Shown here piece by piece: positions 25,312 to 32,998 of a stretch of DNA of 34,954 bases (within the stretch, counting starts at the first letter, position 1; each line of letters begins with the position of its first letter). Where the stretch lies: NCBI GenBank assembly GCA_016788185.1, contig JAEUTF010000184.1, forward strand, positions 1-34,954, written 5' to 3'. A program made the translations under genes and the position numbers. This DNA comes from Bacteroidia bacterium. GTDB taxonomy: Bacteria > Bacteroidota > Bacteroidia > AKYH767-A > OLB10. The notes under the pieces are model-generated. The model was not told where the DNA came from. It ran no database searches and saw nothing but the letters and a program-made list of their open reading frames with translations.

Positions 25312-26397
25312 ATGCCCCGTATTCTGTTTGTTGCTGCGCATCGCCCACGGCGTTCACCCAGTCAGCGGTTCAGGTTTGAACAATACCTGGACCGTCTGAA
25401 GACGGCGGGTTACGCGTATGACTATTCCTGGCTGATCGACGAGGCGGACGATGCCATTTTTTACAAGCCCGGAAACATGCTGAATAAAGTCCGGATTTTT
25501 ATCAAGAGCTGGATCAGAAGATGGAAAGACAGCCTGAATGCCGGCCAATATGATCTCATTTTCATTCACCGCGAAGCATTCATGACCGGTTCTGTACTGT
25601 TTGAACGTATGATGAAGCGTTCAGGAGCAAAGTTGATTTTCGATTTTGACGATGCCATCTGGCATTACGATGTATCGGACGCGAACCGTCGCCTGGGATG
25701 GCTCAAGCGCCCTTCCAAGACCAAAGAAATCATCCGGCTTTGTGACTGTGTGATTGCCGGAAATTCCTACCTCGCCGCGTATGCGGAACAGTACATCCGT
25801 GATGTGACGGTGATTCCCACCACCATCGATACGGATTATCACAAGCCCAAACTGTTGCGCGACTGGAATCCGGACAGCGTATGCATCGGTTGGACCGGCA
25901 GCCTCACTACTGTGAAGCATTTCAGAACCATCGAGCCGGTACTAAAACGTATTCACCAGAAGTACGGGAACAGGGTGCGCTTCAAACTGATTGGCGACCC
26001 CACTTATACGTGTCCTGAAATAGGACTCTCCGGAATTCCCTGGAATCTTGAAACGGAAGTGGAGGATCTCAGCGATATTGATATCGGCATTATGCCCTTG
26101 CCCAATGATGAATGGGCAAAGGGGAAATGCGGTTTTAAGGGATTGCAGTACATGGCCATGGAAGTACCTGCCGTATTATCACCTGTGGGTGTCAACACCG
26201 AAATCATCCGTCACCATGAGAATGGCCTGTTGGCGGACACCGAGCAGGAGTGGGAGGACCTGTTGTCCTTCCTGATTGAAAATCCGGAAGAACGCCGGCG
26301 CATGGGAATTGCCGCACGAAAGGATATCGAAGCGCGGTACTCCGTTAACTCCCAGTGGCCCAGGTACCTGGCACTGTTCAACAGGCTGGTTTCCTGA
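25312..26397 (+). CDS. Glycosyltransferase, GT-B fold (GT4/group 1-like)
   Basis: The 361-residue protein resembles group 1 glycosyltransferases. The N-terminal half has a Rossmann-like start (RILFVAAHRPRRSPSQRF) and the motif FDFDDAIWH near residues 107-115. The C-terminal donor-binding half includes IGWTGS, then a late segment with KCGFKGLQYMAMEVPAVLSPVGVN followed by an Asn-Gly-Leu loop, which matches the donor-site GT4 pattern. It should transfer a sugar from a nucleotide donor in the cytoplasm to a lipid-linked or surface glycan acceptor. I prefer the ATG at 25312 to the ATG at 25285, since the promoter box ends at 25283. Its divergent neighbour makes a modified sugar nucleotide, so the two may serve the same glycan. 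Donor and acceptor are unknown. Confidence 0.87.
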   Translation: MPRILFVAAHRPRRSPSQRFRFEQYLDRLKTAGYAYDYSWLIDEADDAIFYKPGNMLNKVRIFIKSWIRRWKDSLNAGQYDLIFIHREAFMTGSVLFERMMKRSGAKLIFDFDDAIWHYDVSDANRRLGWLKRPSKTKEIIRLCDCVIAGNSYLAAYAEQYIRDVTVIPTTIDTDYHKPKLLRDWNPDSVCIGWTGSLTTVKHFRTIEPVLKRIHQKYGNRVRFKLIGDPTYTCPEIGLSGIPWNLETEVEDLSDIDIGIMPLPNDEWAKGKCGFKGLQYMAMEVPAVLSPVGVNTEIIRHHENGLLADTEQEWEDLLSFLIENPEERRRMGIAARKDIEARYSVNSQWPRYLALFNRLVS

Positions 26398-26405
26398 AAA
26401 ATCGC

Positions 26406-26413
26406 TAATTTTG
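26406..26413 (+). promoter_or_regulatory. -7 promoter box of gcvT
   Basis: TAATTTTG is an exact TAnnTTTG match. The ATG at 26434 is 20 bp downstream, giving a leader of about 15 nt. The box lies just after the glycosyltransferase stop, so gcvT has its own promoter. Confidence 0.65.
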
Positions 26414-26433
26414 CACGCAAACAAAATGTGAGT

Positions 26434-27531
26434 ATGGATACCATCACTTTGAAAAACACAGCCTTAACAGACAAGCACCAGGCCCTGGGCGCGAAAATGG
26501 TGCCCTTTGCAGGATACCTGATGCCGGTGCAGTATGAGGGTATAAATGTGGAGCATGAAACCGTGCGGAACAAGGTAGGGATGTTTGATGTGTCGCACAT
26601 GGGTGAGTTCATCCTGAAGGGGGAGGGCGCCCTGGATCTGATTCAGCGCGTCACCAGCAACGACGCCTCTAAACTGTCACCCGGTAAGGCGCAGTACAGC
26701 TGCCTGCCCAACGAGAGCGGCGGGATCGTGGACGACCTTATTGTGTATTGTCTCGAAGATGGCAACTGGATGCTGGTTGTCAACGCATCGAACATCGAAA
26801 AGGATTGGAACTGGATTCAGAAATACAATACCGGCAACGTGGAAATGCACAACATTTCCGATCAGACCTCCTTGCTGGCCATTCAGGGTCCGGATGCCGC
26901 AGCCGTCATTCAGAAACTGACTTCGGTGGATCTAGGCTCCATTCCCTATTACTGTTTTGCCAAAGGGGAAGTAGCAGGCTGCAAAAACGTACTCATCTCC
27001 AATACGGGATATACCGGGGCGGGCGGCTTTGAATTGTATTTTGAAAATGCTCATGCCGTAAAAATCTGGGATGCGCTGATGGAGGCCGGCCGGGAGTTTG
27101 GCATCAAAGCATGTGGACTGGGCTGCCGGGATACCCTGCGTCTGGAAATGGCTTTTTGTCTGTACGGTAACGACATCGACGATACCACCTCTCCCCTCGA
27201 AGCCGGTCTTGGCTGGATCACCAAATTCACCAAGGAATTTACCAACAGTGCGGCCCTGAAGGCCCAGAAAGAAGCCGGCGTTCAAAGGAAACTCGTAGGA
27301 TTTGAAATGGTGGACAAAGGCATTCCGCGTCACGGCTATGAAATTGCAGATGCCGCTGGTAAAATCATTGGCGTGGTAACCTCCGGTACACAATCCCCTT
27401 CCCTGCAAAAGGCCATCGGCATGGGTTATGTTCAGTCGGGTTTTGCGGCCGAAGGAAATGAAATCTTTGTAAAAATCAGGGACAAGGCCATCAAAGCCAC
27501 CGTCATAAAAACTCCTTTTCTCAAAAAATAA
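26434..27531 (+). CDS. gcvT: Glycine cleavage system aminomethyltransferase (T protein)
   Basis: GcvT takes the aminomethyl group from the lipoylated H protein and, with tetrahydrofolate, releases ammonia and forms 5,10-methylene-THF. The 365-residue protein has the family length and motifs: [13 protein letters not shown] near the start, [11 protein letters not shown], the [19 protein letters not shown] segment, a [12 protein letters not shown] motif, and [12 protein letters not shown] with the C-terminal barrel-like domain ending in KTPFLKK. I use the ATG at 26434; a GTG two codons upstream is possible. An ATG at 26426 is out of frame and is followed at once by TGA. The comB-like gene follows after 6 bp in the same frame, suggesting cotranscription. 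GcvH and GcvP are not in the window. Confidence 0.97.
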   Translation: MDTITLKNTALTDKHQALGAKMVPFAGYLMPVQYEGINVEHETVRNKVGMFDVSHMGEFILKGEGALDLIQRVTSNDASKLSPGKAQYSCLPNESGGIVDDLIVYCLEDGNWMLVVNASNIEKDWNWIQKYNTGNVEMHNISDQTSLLAIQGPDAAAVIQKLTSVDLGSIPYYCFAKGEVAGCKNVLISNTGYTGAGGFELYFENAHAVKIWDALMEAGREFGIKACGLGCRDTLRLEMAFCLYGNDIDDTTSPLEAGLGWITKFTKEFTNSAALKAQKEAGVQRKLVGFEMVDKGIPRHGYEIADAAGKIIGVVTSGTQSPSLQKAIGMGYVQSGFAAEGNEIFVKIRDKAIKATVIKTPFLKK

Positions 27532-27537
27532 TCTGGT

Positions 27538-28278
27538 TTGATCAGTTCGGATTCCGGAAATATAAAAACAGTAGAAGTCTGCTTCTCTCCGGCTTTGATA
27601 CATCTTCACGATGTGTCCTCGTCGGTGGTCGTGGTGATTGACATCCTGCGTGCCACTTCCTCCATTTGTGTGGCATTTCATCACGGGGTGAGAAGCATCG
27701 TTCCAGTTGCTTCGGTGGAAGACAGCAAAGCGTACCGGGAAAAAGGTTTCCTGGTAGGCGCCGAGCGCAATGGAGAGATGCTGGACGGGTTTGATCTGGG
27801 TAATTCTCCGTTTAGCTTCATGGATCCAAAAGTCAAGGGACGAGATATTGCCTTGTCGACCACCAACGGCACACAGGCCATTGCCGCGGCCGGTGGGGCC
27901 TCTATGCTGGTGGCCGGGTCTTTCCTGAACCTTGATTACCTGAGTGAATGGCTCATCCGTCAGGACAAGAACGTGCTGCTGCTCTGCTCGGGATGGAAGA
28001 ATTCATTCAACCTTGAAGACACCTTGTTTGCCGGGGCGGTGGCCGAACGCCTCCTTCCGCATTTCGGGCTGAACAGAATGCGTGACGCCGTGTTGGCTTC
28101 CATGCACCTCTACAGCCTTGCAAAAGATGACCTCAATGCATTTCTCGAACAGAGTTCGCACAGAAAACGCCTCGAGAAGTTGCAGATTGAAAAAGATATC
28201 GAATATTGCCTTACCCCGAACCTGGCACCGGTGATACCGGTTCTGGTAGACGGGGCTCTGGTCAATATGACTGCCTGA
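27538..28278 (+). CDS. comB: 2-phosphosulfolactate phosphatase family protein (ComB-like)
   Basis: ComB-family enzymes dephosphorylate 2-phosphosulfolactate to sulfolactate, a step in archaeal coenzyme M synthesis and bacterial sulfolactate formation. The 246-residue protein carries the family blocks VEVCFSPAL, VVVVIDILRATSSIC, GFDLGNSPFSF and ALSTTNGTQAI, then LLCSGWKNSFNLEDTLFAGA. No ATG exists in the first part of the frame. The start given is the TTG at 27538, 6 bp after gcvT. An ATA at 27562 sits exactly where related proteins, as I recall them, have their initiator Met (ATA-AAA-ACA giving x-KTVEVC). ComA and ComC are not in the window, so the physiological substrate in this organism is uncertain; a role in sulfonate metabolism is inference. 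Confidence 0.88.
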   Translation: MISSDSGNIKTVEVCFSPALIHLHDVSSSVVVVIDILRATSSICVAFHHGVRSIVPVASVEDSKAYREKGFLVGAERNGEMLDGFDLGNSPFSFMDPKVKGRDIALSTTNGTQAIAAAGGASMLVAGSFLNLDYLSEWLIRQDKNVLLLCSGWKNSFNLEDTLFAGAVAERLLPHFGLNRMRDAVLASMHLYSLAKDDLNAFLEQSSHRKRLEKLQIEKDIEYCLTPNLAPVIPVLVDGALVNMTA

Positions 28279-28316
28279 TTTTCGTACCGGCAGAACGTTA
28301 TTTTATGTGAACGACG

Positions 28317-29297
28317 ATGTATAAAAAACGTCTGGGCATTCTACTGCCGCTGATCATCGCACCAGGTGCCGTGATCACCCTCCTGGCCTGGGGCTTCTGG
28401 GGCCATCAGCAAATCAACAAAGCTGCTGTGTTTACCTTGCCTCCCGAACTGTTCGGGTTTTACAAGGAGCACATCGCTTTCATCACCGCACATGCCGTGG
28501 ATGCCGATAAGCGCCGCTATGCAGATCCTGCAGAGGCGCCGAGGCATTTTATCGACCTCGACCGCTACGGGGACCATCCTTTCGACAGCCTGCCGCGCCG
28601 CTGGGAGGAGGCGGTGGCGAAGTACGGTGAAGACTCGCTCCAGGCGCATGGTATTGTGCCCTGGCATGTGATGCGGATGCTCGCACGGCTCACGAAGGCC
28701 TTCAGAGAGCACGACCGTGAACGCATCCTTCGGTATTCCGCGGATATCGGGCATTATATCGGCGACGCACATGTGCCCTTGCATTGCACCAGGAATTACA
28801 ACGGTCAGCTGAGCGGGCAGCACGGCATCCACGGTTTCTGGGAATCGAGGCTCCCGGAGTTGTTCGGCGATCAGTATGATCGTATCACCGGAAGGGCAAG
28901 CTACCTGCAGCATCCGTCGGAAGTGATCTGGCAGGTATTGCGCGAAAGTTATGCCGCCCATGATTCCGTGTTGCGTATTGAAAAGCAGCTGGCGGCCACC
29001 TTTTCACCCGACCAGCGCTATACGGTTGAAGAGCGCGGAGGACAATTGCTAAAAGTGTATTCAAAACAATATAGCGCCGCTTATCATCAGGCGCTGCACG
29101 GAATGGTCGAGCGCCGCTTTCAGGCGGCTATCCATACCGTAGGCAGCTTTTGGTATACTGCCTGGGTCGATGCGGGAATGCCGGCCATGAATTACAAGGG
29201 TGAATTCATCCTCAGTGCAGAGGCAAAAGATGAACTCGACAGCCTTGATCTGAAATACAATTCCAGAAGCGGAACGGTGGCCGGCCACGAAGACTGA
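28317..29297 (+). CDS. Secreted zinc-dependent phospholipase C / S1-P1 nuclease superfamily protein
   Basis: The 326-residue protein has a hydrophobic N-terminus (residues 6-24) ending in Ala24-Trp25. In this superfamily the mature protein's N-terminal Trp itself binds zinc and is followed by a His five residues later. Here W25-G-F-W-G-H30 reproduces that spacing, so cleavage after Ala24 would expose the ligand. Other zinc-ligand candidates are H77/D80, H117 (GIVPWH), H146-D150 (HYIGD), H156 (PLH) and H172 with W175-E176 (HGFWE). All core ligands seem present, so the enzyme should be active on phosphodiesters (phospholipid or nucleic acid) outside the cytoplasm. It lies 38 bp after comB and faces ispE. 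Lipase versus nuclease cannot be settled by eye. Confidence 0.87.
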   Translation: MYKKRLGILLPLIIAPGAVITLLAWGFWGHQQINKAAVFTLPPELFGFYKEHIAFITAHAVDADKRRYADPAEAPRHFIDLDRYGDHPFDSLPRRWEEAVAKYGEDSLQAHGIVPWHVMRMLARLTKAFREHDRERILRYSADIGHYIGDAHVPLHCTRNYNGQLSGQHGIHGFWESRLPELFGDQYDRITGRASYLQHPSEVIWQVLRESYAAHDSVLRIEKQLAATFSPDQRYTVEERGGQLLKVYSKQYSAAYHQALHGMVERRFQAAIHTVGSFWYTAWVDAGMPAMNYKGEFILSAEAKDELDSLDLKYNSRSGTVAGHED

Positions 29298-29373
29298 AAT
29301 GCCGGTGGCAGGTAAGGTGGGAGCAGACGAGACTGGCTGACGCAGAACTTGAGCGGGTACAGTCTTCGCTGGT

Positions 29374-30183
29374 TTAAAGTCGGCCCGACCAGGATGTAAA
29401 GTCCTTCCAGCGATTCCTGTCGGGCTCATTCCGGAACAAGCCGAAGACCGCCGCTCCGGAGCCGCTCATGCTGGCATAGACAGCCCCTTGCCTGTAGAGT
29501 TGTTCTTTCATTTCGCCGATGACGGGATAACGGGCCATTACAGGTTCTTCGAAATCATTCACCAGCGCATCTTTCCATTCAGCGGGATCCTGTAAAAGGA
29601 CGGAGCGAAGCGGAACCCGGGGCGGTTTCGGTTTGATCCAGCTGTAGGCTTCCGCCGTTCCGACCGACACCGGGGGCATAACGATGAGCATATACCAATT
29701 TTTAAGGTCCAGCGGAAACGGCTCCAGTATTTCACCACGACCACCGGCCATCATCGCTTCCCGGTTAAGAAAGAAGGGGCAATCGCTCCCCAGGCGAACC
29801 GCATAGGCCGCCAATTCGCTTTTATTCAGTTGAAGTCCGGCCAGTTCATTGATCAGGTGAAGGGCAAAGGCGCCATCGGAAGATCCACCGCCTAAACCTG
29901 CTCCCATGGGAATTACCTTGTGCAGGTGCACCGCTAAACCCGGCACTTGATAATTCTGCGCCAGCAAATTATAGGCTTTGATTACCAGGTTGTTACTGCT
30001 GTCGCCCGGGATGAGCAAGCCACTGCTGTGGAAAGTAAGTCCTTGTTTATCAGACCGGACCATCTCAAGGGCATCGGTCCAGGGTACGGGAAGAAATACG
30101 CTTTCCAGGTTATGATAGCCATCTGAACGTTTTTCGGTGATATTCAGGCCCAAATTCACTTTACAATGGGGAAATACGATCAT
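29374..30183 (-). CDS. ispE: 4-(cytidine 5'-diphospho)-2-C-methyl-D-erythritol kinase
   Basis: IspE is the GHMP-family kinase that phosphorylates CDP-ME at the 2-hydroxyl in the MEP route to isoprenoid precursors. The 269-residue protein has the expected N-terminus (PHCKVNLGLNITEKRSDGYHNLESVF), the ATP-binding glycine-rich loop PMGAGLGGGSSDGAFAL near residues 91-107, and the C-terminal GSGAAVFGLF motif. The Lys in KVNLGL (Lys8) and the Asp of SSDGA match catalytic positions of the family. It is divergent from accA with 81 bp between starts and converges on the phospholipase-like gene. No terminator hairpin is apparent in the 76-bp convergent gap. Confidence 0.96.
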   Translation of the reverse strand: MIVFPHCKVNLGLNITEKRSDGYHNLESVFLPVPWTDALEMVRSDKQGLTFHSSGLLIPGDSSNNLVIKAYNLLAQNYQVPGLAVHLHKVIPMGAGLGGGSSDGAFALHLINELAGLQLNKSELAAYAVRLGSDCPFFLNREAMMAGGRGEILEPFPLDLKNWYMLIVMPPVSVGTAEAYSWIKPKPPRVPLRSVLLQDPAEWKDALVNDFEEPVMARYPVIGEMKEQLYRQGAVYASMSGSGAAVFGLFRNEPDRNRWKDFTSWSGRL

Positions 30184-30200
30184 AATCTCTTCTGATTCAG

Positions 30201-30208
30201 TAAACTTA
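30201..30208 (-). promoter_or_regulatory. Near-consensus -7 box of ispE
   Basis: The minus strand reads TAAGTTTA, matching TAnnTTTG except for the last base, 17 bp upstream of the ispE ATG. The distance fits the other promoters of the window, but the mismatch lowers confidence. Confidence 0.4.
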
Positions 30209-30239
30209 TTTTGCGAAACTAAGTTTTTTTATTTTCGGG

Positions 30240-30247
30240 TATCTTTG
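30240..30247 (+). promoter_or_regulatory. -7 promoter box of accA
   Basis: TATCTTTG is an exact TAnnTTTG match, 17 bp before the accA ATG at 30265, predicting a leader of about 12 nt. A T-rich tract precedes it; no -33 TTTG is evident. Confidence 0.65.
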
Positions 30248-30264
30248 ACCCCCATCCCGAACAC

Positions 30265-31224
30265 ATGAGCGGAACATTATTGGATTTTGAGAAGCCACTG
30301 GAGGAACTCCAGGATCAGCTTGTTAAAGCGAAACAGATTGCGGAGAAAGGAAAAGTGAATGTCGACAACGTGATCAAGGACCTTGAAATCAAAATAGAAA
30401 GAACCCGGAAGGATCTATACAGCAAGCTCACACCCTGGCAACGGGTACAACTCTCCCGGCACCCCGACCGGCCGTATTCGCTGGATTACATTCAGGCCAT
30501 CACCGGAGGCGATTTTCTGGAACTTTTTGGTGATCGCCAGGTGAAGGATGACAAGGCGATGATTGGTGGCTTTGGCAGTATCGACGGGCAAACCGTGATG
30601 TTGGTCGGCCAGCAAAAGGGGAACAATACCAAAATGCGCCAGTACAGGAATTTCGGAATGCCGAACCCTGAAGGATACCGGAAAGCCTTAAGACTCTTTA
30701 AACTGGCCGAGAAGTTTAACAAGCCCATCGTTACACTCATCGATACTCCGGGTGCTTATCCAGGCCTGGAAGCAGAGGAGCGGGGACAGGGTGAAGCCAT
30801 TGCCCGCAATCTGTACGAGATGTCGATTCTCAAAGTACCCGTTATTTGCATCATCATCGGAGAAGGTGCTTCCGGAGGTGCTCTGGGTATTGGCATCGGC
30901 GATCGGGTTTTCATGCTGGAGAATACCTGGTACTCTGTGATCTCTCCCGAGTCCTGTTCCAGCATCCTGTGGCGGACCTGGGAGAACAAGGAGAAAGCGG
31001 CGGAAGCGCTGAAACTCACCGCCACCGACATGAACGCCTTGCACCTGGTGGATGGTATTATTCCCGAACCGGTAGGCGGAGCACACTCTAATCCTGCTGA
31101 AATGTTTACCACGGTGAAAGCTGAAATACTCAAGCACCTGACCATCCTCAAAGGAGTGAATCCGGAGGAACGCATCCGCAAACGGATAGAAAAATTCTGT
31201 TCGATGGGTGTATACAACGAATAA
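30265..31224 (+). CDS. accA: Acetyl-CoA carboxylase carboxyltransferase subunit alpha
   Basis: AccA with AccD forms the carboxyltransferase that moves CO2 from biotin-BCCP to acetyl-CoA, giving malonyl-CoA for fatty acid synthesis. The 319-residue protein has the family length. It shows the N-terminal helical segment ([14 protein letters not shown], then [24 protein letters not shown]), [16 protein letters not shown], and the crotonase-fold core with [23 protein letters not shown] and the oxyanion-forming [12 protein letters not shown]. Start at ATG 30265 is supported by the -7 box just upstream. It is monocistronic, ended by a hairpin terminator at 31245. Nothing unusual is seen. Confidence 0.98.
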   Translation: MSGTLLDFEKPLEELQDQLVKAKQIAEKGKVNVDNVIKDLEIKIERTRKDLYSKLTPWQRVQLSRHPDRPYSLDYIQAITGGDFLELFGDRQVKDDKAMIGGFGSIDGQTVMLVGQQKGNNTKMRQYRNFGMPNPEGYRKALRLFKLAEKFNKPIVTLIDTPGAYPGLEAEERGQGEAIARNLYEMSILKVPVICIIIGEGASGGALGIGIGDRVFMLENTWYSVISPESCSSILWRTWENKEKAAEALKLTATDMNALHLVDGIIPEPVGGAHSNPAEMFTTVKAEILKHLTILKGVNPEERIRKRIEKFCSMGVYNE

Positions 31225-31244
31225 AATTCCGGAAAAGAAATAGA

Positions 31245-31276
31245 GAAAGCCGGTGCCCTGTCGCCGGCTTTCTTGT
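31245..31276 (+). terminator. Rho-independent terminator of accA
   Basis: Stem GAAAGCCGG (31245-31253) pairs with CCGGCTTTC (31264-31272); an extra T-G and G-C pair can extend it inward to a CCCTGT loop. It is followed by TTGT, a short T tract, 20 bp after the accA stop codon. Confidence 0.8.
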
Positions 31277-31355
31277 CTGATAACTAATGCTGCTGAAACA
31301 GCGCAGATTGAAATGCTGTTGATAAATTAACAGGGATTAACGAACCGATAGCGAC

Positions 31356-31363
31356 TAATTTTG
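31356..31363 (+). promoter_or_regulatory. -7 promoter box of dnaB
   Basis: TAATTTTG is an exact TAnnTTTG match. Just four A residues separate it from the dnaB ATG at 31368, the same spacing as at the E1 gene. The predicted transcription start coincides with the start codon, so the message may be leaderless. Confidence 0.6.
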
Positions 31364-31367
31364 AAAA

Positions 31368-32891
31368 ATGAGTACTGACAAGCCGACGCGTAGAAAAACA
31401 CTGCCTGCCCAGGTGATTTACACGGATGCCATGCCGGGCAAATTGCCCCCGCAGGCCATTGATATGGAGGAGGCGGTGCTCGGCGCCATGATGCTGGATA
31501 AAAACGCGGTGGCGGAAGTCATCGATATCCTGAAGCCGGATGCTTTTTACACGGACGCGCACAGTAAAATTTTCGAATCCATACAACACCTTTTCCATTC
31601 CACGCAGCCGGTCGACATCCTTACCGTTACCCAGCAACTGCGCAAGAACGGTACCCTGGAAGCTGCCGGCGGAGCCTATTACATTACCCAGCTCACCAAC
31701 CGCGTGGCTTCCGCTGCCAATATTGAATTTCATGCCCGCATCGTCTTGCAGAAATACATTCAGCGGGAGCTGATTAAAATTTCGAGTGAAACCATCCGCG
31801 ATGCCTTTGAAGATACCAGTGATGTGCTGGCACTGCTCGACAAAGCCGAACAGAATCTTTTTAAAATCACGGAAAGCAACATTCGTCGCAAATACGAGTC
31901 CATGTCGGGCCTGGTATCCAAAGCGCTGAAGGAAGTGGAAATCGCCGCCAAGCAGGACGGCGGAGTAACCGGGGTGCCCAGTGGCTTTACAGAACTCGAC
32001 CGGGTTACTTCCGGCTGGCAGAAAAGTGATCTGGTCATCATTGCGGCCAGACCGGGTATGGGAAAAACCGCTTTCGTTTTGAGTCTGGCACGAAATGCCG
32101 CTGTACGTTTTAAGAAGCCGGTCGCCTTCTTCAGTCTGGAAATGTCCTCCATTCAGCTGGTGAACCGCTTGGTAGCCAGTGAGACGGAAATTGATACGGA
32201 AAAGCTCAAGAAGGGAACCCTTGCCGCGCACGAATGGCAGCAGCTGAACATGAAAGTGGCTCCGCTGACAGAAGCGCCGATCTATATTGACGATACGCCT
32301 GCACTCAATGTGTTTGAATTGCGTGCCAAATGCAGAAGGCTGGCCTCTGAAAAGAAAATCGAAATGATCATCATCGATTATCTTCAGCTCATGCAGGGTG
32401 GAGTGGACAATAAAAACGGCAACCGCGAACAGGAGATCAGTTATATTTCCCGGTCGCTGAAAGGCATCGCCAAAGAACTCAACATTCCGATTATCGCCCT
32501 CTCGCAGCTGAGCCGTGCCGTCGAAAAGAGTCAGACCAAAAAACCGCAGTTGAGCGATCTTCGCGAATCCGGTGCCATTGAGCAGGATGCCGATATGGTG
32601 ATGTTCATCTATCGCCCGGAATACTACCAGCTCACCGAGACCGAGGACAATATGCCGACCAATAACCTGGCAGAGATCATCGTGGCCAAAAACAGAAATG
32701 GCGCTCTGAAATCAGTCAACCTGAAATTCCTCGGCCACCTTACCAAGTTCACCGACTGGGAGACCTATGATTTTATGGATGAAAGCGGAGCGGTAGACCG
32801 GCCCACTCCCGTCTTCCCGAACCCACATGCCGATTCCAGCCGTATCACCCGGAATTCCCGGATGAATGACATGGGAGATACTCCGTTTTAG
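31368..32891 (+). CDS. dnaB: Replicative DNA helicase DnaB
   Basis: DnaB is the hexameric 5'-3' helicase at the replication fork. The 507-residue protein has an N-terminal helical domain (about 25-130, PPQAIDMEEAVLGAMMLDKNAV), a linker helix and a RecA-type ATPase domain. The Walker A motif ARPGMGKT is at 227-234 (Lys233, Thr234). The Walker B-like strand MIIIDYLQLM and the QLSRAVE and DLRESGAIEQDADMVMFIYR motifs follow. No intein or insertion interrupts it, which is worth noting because dnaB is a common intein site. The acidic/polar C-terminal tail ends MNDMGDTPF. Its promoter box directly abuts the start codon. Confidence 0.98.
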   Translation: MSTDKPTRRKTLPAQVIYTDAMPGKLPPQAIDMEEAVLGAMMLDKNAVAEVIDILKPDAFYTDAHSKIFESIQHLFHSTQPVDILTVTQQLRKNGTLEAAGGAYYITQLTNRVASAANIEFHARIVLQKYIQRELIKISSETIRDAFEDTSDVLALLDKAEQNLFKITESNIRRKYESMSGLVSKALKEVEIAAKQDGGVTGVPSGFTELDRVTSGWQKSDLVIIAARPGMGKTAFVLSLARNAAVRFKKPVAFFSLEMSSIQLVNRLVASETEIDTEKLKKGTLAAHEWQQLNMKVAPLTEAPIYIDDTPALNVFELRAKCRRLASEKKIEMIIIDYLQLMQGGVDNKNGNREQEISYISRSLKGIAKELNIPIIALSQLSRAVEKSQTKKPQLSDLRESGAIEQDADMVMFIYRPEYYQLTETEDNMPTNNLAEIIVAKNRNGALKSVNLKFLGHLTKFTDWETYDFMDESGAVDRPTPVFPNPHADSSRITRNSRMNDMGDTPF

Positions 32892-32998
32892 TGAAAAGTC
32901 GCTGCCGGCGGTCCGTCAGGAGTGCGGAATGGCAACCATTTATCAGGGTAAAAGGGCAACAATTCAGGGCATTTTGCGTTTTAATACACTGCAAAACC

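Noticed and set aside
26932-27684. 250-codon minus-strand open frame over gcvT and comB
   Set aside because: It is a shadow of two well-supported genes and has no family features.
28341-28961. 206-codon minus-strand open frame over the phospholipase-like gene
   Set aside because: It is opposite an enzyme with a complete zinc-ligand set; composition looks like reversed coding sequence.
31284-32231. 315-codon minus-strand open frame antisense to dnaB
   Set aside because: It mirrors the dnaB coding sequence and has no recognisable domain or promoter.
31368-32891. Possible intein within dnaB
   Set aside because: The protein is 507 residues with Walker A and downstream motifs at normal spacing and no insertion.
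32891-32998. 36-residue N-terminal extension of the conserved secreted protein
   Set aside because: It overlaps the dnaB stop codon, is Arg-rich and unlike a signal peptide, while the ATG at 32999 starts a good one.
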